Assembly (NCBI GenBank): GCA_028684915.1
Contig: JAQUEZ010000289.1
Span: 1-7,325, forward strand
From: Desulfobulbus sp.
GTDB taxonomy: Bacteria; Desulfobacterota; Desulfobulbia; Desulfobulbales; Desulfobulbaceae
Length of the DNA stretch: 7,325 nucleotides
Direction of reading: 5' to 3'
Within the stretch, counting starts at the first letter, position 1. Every line of letters starts with the position of its first letter. The notes under the pieces are model-generated. The model saw only the letters and a list, made by a program, of their open reading frames with translations. It was not told where the DNA came from and ran no database searches. Below, piece by piece: positions 5,999-7,325 of the stretch. Made by a program: the position numbers and the translations under genes.

Positions 5999-6244
5999 AT
6001 GGCAACAACCAGCCTGAGCCTAGGCGAACATTGGGAAGTTTTTATAAAAACCGAAATAACAAGCGGTCGCTATGGATCGGCCAGCGAGGTTGTACGCGAT
6101 GCCTTGCGACACATGGAAGAGCGCAATAGCAAATTAGAGGTTCTGCGGCGACATTTAGCCGAGGGCGAGATGCAAGCCATGAGTGGAAATTTTGTAAAAA
6201 ATTTCTCCATGGAGCAGCTTATCGCGGAACTGGATCAAGAATGA
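5999..6244 (+). CDS. parD: ParD-family antitoxin
   Basis: An 81-residue antitoxin that would neutralise ParE and repress the operon. The N-terminal ribbon-helix-helix domain is clear: a short strand TTSLSLG (3-9), helix EHWEVFIKTEITSG (10-23), the turn RYGSASE, then helix VVRDALRHMEER (31-42). The C-terminal half, including the acidic, flexible QLIAELDQE tail, is the usual toxin-wrapping part. The length matches the family (about 80-90 residues). The ATG at 5999 follows a strong GGAGG (5988-5992) at 6 bp. It overlaps parE in ATGA (6241-6244), the standard coupling that keeps antitoxin in excess. Promoter and operator directly upstream are intact, so the module is probably functional. Confidence 0.9.
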   Translation: MATTSLSLGEHWEVFIKTEITSGRYGSASEVVRDALRHMEERNSKLEVLRRHLAEGEMQAMSGNFVKNFSMEQLIAELDQE

Positions 6245-6537
6245 CCAGCACCTACCGGATCACCCCGCGAGCCCTACAGGATCTCCAAAACATCGGACGT
6301 TATACGCTGAAGCAATGGGGGCGTGAACAACGAAACAAATACCTCCAGGCGCTGGAAAGGCGTTTCAAATGGTTGGCTGCCAATCCCTACGTTGGAGCAC
6401 ATAGACCAGAAATCCGAGAAGGCTATTTCAGCTACGTACAAGGCTCACACCTGATCTTTTATCTCAAAAGATCAGGTGGAATAGATATCATTGGTCTTCC
6501 TCATCAATGCATGGACATTGGAGGATATTTTTCCTGA
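6241..6537 (+). CDS. parE: ParE/RelE-superfamily toxin
   Basis: A 98-residue toxin of normal family length. Features are an N-terminal strand YRITPRALQDLQNIGRYT (5-22), two helices with Q-W-G-R-E-Q-R-N-K-Y (25-34), the A-A-N-P-Y-V-G segment (46-52), and a C-terminal sheet with R-E-G-Y-F-S-Y-V-Q-G-S-H-L-I-F-Y (59-74). ParE toxins poison DNA gyrase, whereas RelE relatives cut mRNA; the R-P-E-I-R-E-G-Y pattern fits the ParE branch. It starts inside the parD stop (ATGA) and depends on that translation. A 13-bp perfect hairpin lies within its 3' part. It ends 12 bp from the convergent resolvase gene. A post-segregational killing role on a plasmid is the likeliest function. Confidence 0.9.
   Translation: MTSTYRITPRALQDLQNIGRYTLKQWGREQRNKYLQALERRFKWLAANPYVGAHRPEIREGYFSYVQGSHLIFYLKRSGGIDIIGLPHQCMDIGGYFS
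6448..6478. repeat. 13-bp perfect hairpin inside parE
   Basis: CACCTGATCTTTT (6448-6460) and AAAAGATCAGGTG (6466-6478) are exact reverse complements around a 5-base loop (ATCTC). There is no T-run after it on either strand, so it is not a typical intrinsic terminator. Confidence 0.85.
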
Positions 6538-6549
6538 ACAGACCAGCCT

Positions 6550-7107
6550 TCACCTTTCGACTTTTCTCAAAAGGCGAGAAACTGTTGAGGGATGAATATT
6601 GAATAGTCGTGCTGCGTCCGCCGCTGTCTTCTGCCCGCTTTGCACTGAACGGATGATCTCGTCTTGCTGGTGAGGTTTCAGCTTGGGCCGTCTGCCGCCG
6701 ATGCGGCCATGTGACCTCGCCTGTTCCAGGCCCTTGCGGGTCCGCTCGCGAAGCATGGCTCGCTCGAATTCCGCAAAGGTCGCCACAATCTGCATCATCA
6801 TGCGGCCAGCCGGCGAAGTGGTGTCTATTGCTTCCGTCAGGCTGCGAAAACCAGCCCCAGCCTGGTTGATTTTTTCCATCAAGGTCAACACGTCTTTCAG
6901 TGAACGCGACAACCGGTCGAGTTTCCAGACGACAAGAACATCCTCCTTTCTGAGATGTCCAAGTACACGGTGCAGCTCCGGGCGATCCCAGCGGCCTCCA
7001 GAAGCCTTTTCTTGAAATATCCGTTCACACCCCGCCTTCTCCAGTGCGGCTACTTGTGCAGCCGCATCCTGATCCTGAGTTGAAACCCGCGCATATCCGA
7101 TAAGCAT
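6550..7107 (-). CDS. Tn3-type serine resolvase/invertase
   Basis: A site-specific serine recombinase of 185 residues. The N-terminal catalytic domain shows G-Y-A-R-V-S-T (4-10) with nucleophile S9 and R7, L-D-R-L-S-R (63-68) with the two active-site arginines, and the long E helix around FAEFERAMLRERTRKGL (111-127). G-R-I-G-G-R-R-P-K-L (134-143) links to a C-terminal helix-turn-helix (about 159-182, TAADAARLFNIHPSTVSRLL) that reads DNA. The start is taken at ATG 7107-7105, because AGGAGG lies 5 bp upstream (7113-7118); an ATG 18 bp further out has no such site. It converges with parE. Upstream lies a res-like palindrome, so it may resolve plasmid multimers or transposon cointegrates and repress itself. 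Resolvase versus invertase cannot be settled from sequence alone. Confidence 0.92.
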   Translation of the reverse strand: MLIGYARVSTQDQDAAAQVAALEKAGCERIFQEKASGGRWDRPELHRVLGHLRKEDVLVVWKLDRLSRSLKDVLTLMEKINQAGAGFRSLTEAIDTTSPAGRMMMQIVATFAEFERAMLRERTRKGLEQARSHGRIGGRRPKLKPHQQDEIIRSVQSGQKTAADAARLFNIHPSTVSRLLRKVER

Positions 7108-7117
7108 AGTTGCCTCC

Positions 7118-7171
7118 TGTTGCATAAATCTATTGCTAAATATTCTTTATATGCAATATATTTATGCAACA
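7118..7171. promoter_or_regulatory. 54-bp near-perfect palindrome upstream of the resolvase: probable res/operator site
   Basis: Arms 7118-7136 and 7153-7171 match as inverted repeats at 18 of 19 positions (mismatch 7130/7159), with a 16-bp AT-rich spacer. The palindrome starts at the edge of the resolvase ribosome binding site. On the minus strand a -10-like TATAAA (7151-7146) lies in its centre, with TTGCGT (7176-7171) 19 bp away. Serine resolvases bind inverted half-sites directly upstream of their own genes, so recombination site and repressor site are both likely. A smaller inverted repeat, ACGCAA (7171-7176) with TTGCGT (7186-7191), adjoins it. Confidence 0.6.
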
Positions 7172-7198
7172 CGCAAGGCCTTTGTTTGCGTCAGCCCG

Positions 7199-7223
7199 TG
7201 TCATTTTCAGAAGACGATAGCAC
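7199..7223 (+). repeat. Terminal inverted repeat of a Tn5053/Tn402-like transposon (outer end at left; element extends off the right edge)
   Basis: TGTCATTTTCAGAAGACG followed by ATAGCAC closely matches, from memory, the 25-bp terminal repeat of the Tn5053/Tn402 family (about two differences near positions 20-21). Because TGTC is the outermost end, the transposon body lies to the right, outside the window. Its tni genes or cargo cannot be seen. Confidence 0.75.
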
Positions 7224-7228
7224 AAAAT

Positions 7229-7247
7229 ATCAGAAGTGAATTGCACC
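7229..7247 (+). repeat. Subterminal TniA-type binding repeat
   Basis: ATCAGAAGTGAATTGCACC repeats the CAGAAG...GCAC pattern of the adjacent terminal repeat. Tn5053-family ends carry such 19-bp subterminal copies, where the transposase TniA binds. Its presence supports identification of the end. Confidence 0.6.
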
Positions 7248-7262
7248 CCAGAATCCATATTT

Positions 7263-7283
7263 GGTTGACCGTGGGTTGACCGT
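7263..7283 (+). repeat. Tandem 10-bp direct repeat near the transposon end
   Basis: GGTTGACCGT occurs at 7263-7272 and again at 7274-7283, with a single base between (11-bp period, about one helical turn). Function unknown; the helical phasing would suit a protein binding pair. Confidence 0.6.
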
Positions 7284-7325
7284 TTACCACAGAGATCACG
7301 AGCATCTCAAAGTCCACAGCGACGA

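Noticed and set aside
6555..6579. Stem-loop at the end of the resolvase gene, considered as a terminator between the convergent genes
   Set aside because: The stem has a mismatch and a wobble pair, and no T-run follows on either strand.
6683..7015. 110-codon plus-strand frame antisense to the serine resolvase
   Set aside because: The resolvase frame shows a complete catalytic and DNA-binding domain with a good ribosome binding site; this frame has no recognisable content.
1..7325. CRISPR array, tRNA or rRNA genes
   Set aside because: No regularly spaced repeats and no cloverleaf-like or rRNA-like stretch were seen by eye on either strand.

Overview
The window looks like an accessory, mobile-element-rich stretch of a pseudomonadotal (proteobacterial) replicon, probably a plasmid or genomic island. 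The evidence is a terminal repeat that resembles the Tn5053/Tn402 transposon family, a ParD/ParE toxin-antitoxin pair, a Tn3-type serine resolvase and a short FimB-like tyrosine recombinase. By eye, base composition is patchy. The restriction-modification genes are intermediate, the two-gene cassette at 3740-5190 is AT-richer, and the two recombinase genes are GC-richer. This suggests assembly from several sources. I cannot name the genus.

Left part (1-3656): bases 1-146, read on the minus strand, look like the segment just upstream of, and the first codons of, a group II intron reverse transcriptase that continues off the left edge. A 21-bp inverted repeat (127-147 and 289-309) encloses an AT-rich spacer. 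It joins this fragment to a type I restriction gene (hsdR) that has lost its nuclease and almost all of its helicase. Next comes an intact 820-residue HsdM-HsdS fusion carrying a methylase domain and two target-recognition domains. The locus therefore probably still methylates DNA but can no longer cut it.

Middle part (3657-5190): a translationally coupled pair, one 312-residue soluble protein of unknown function and one 171-residue protein with four predicted membrane helices, follows the restriction-modification genes in the same direction. This is the best candidate for an undescribed, possibly defensive, system in the window.

Right part (5191-7325): a short tyrosine recombinase gene on the minus strand converges on the membrane-protein gene. 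Its 5' end looks frameshifted or is coupled to a 21-codon reading frame. Upstream of it lies a small protein-like remnant. Then come parD-parE, with a clear promoter, operator palindrome and ribosome binding site, and a convergent serine resolvase gene whose upstream region holds a 54-bp near-perfect palindrome resembling a res site. Only 27 bp beyond that palindrome the Tn5053/Tn402-like terminal repeat begins, with its outer end facing the resolvase gene. This is the arrangement expected of a transposon family known to insert into res sites. The parDE plus resolvase combination suggests a plasmid maintenance and multimer-resolution module.
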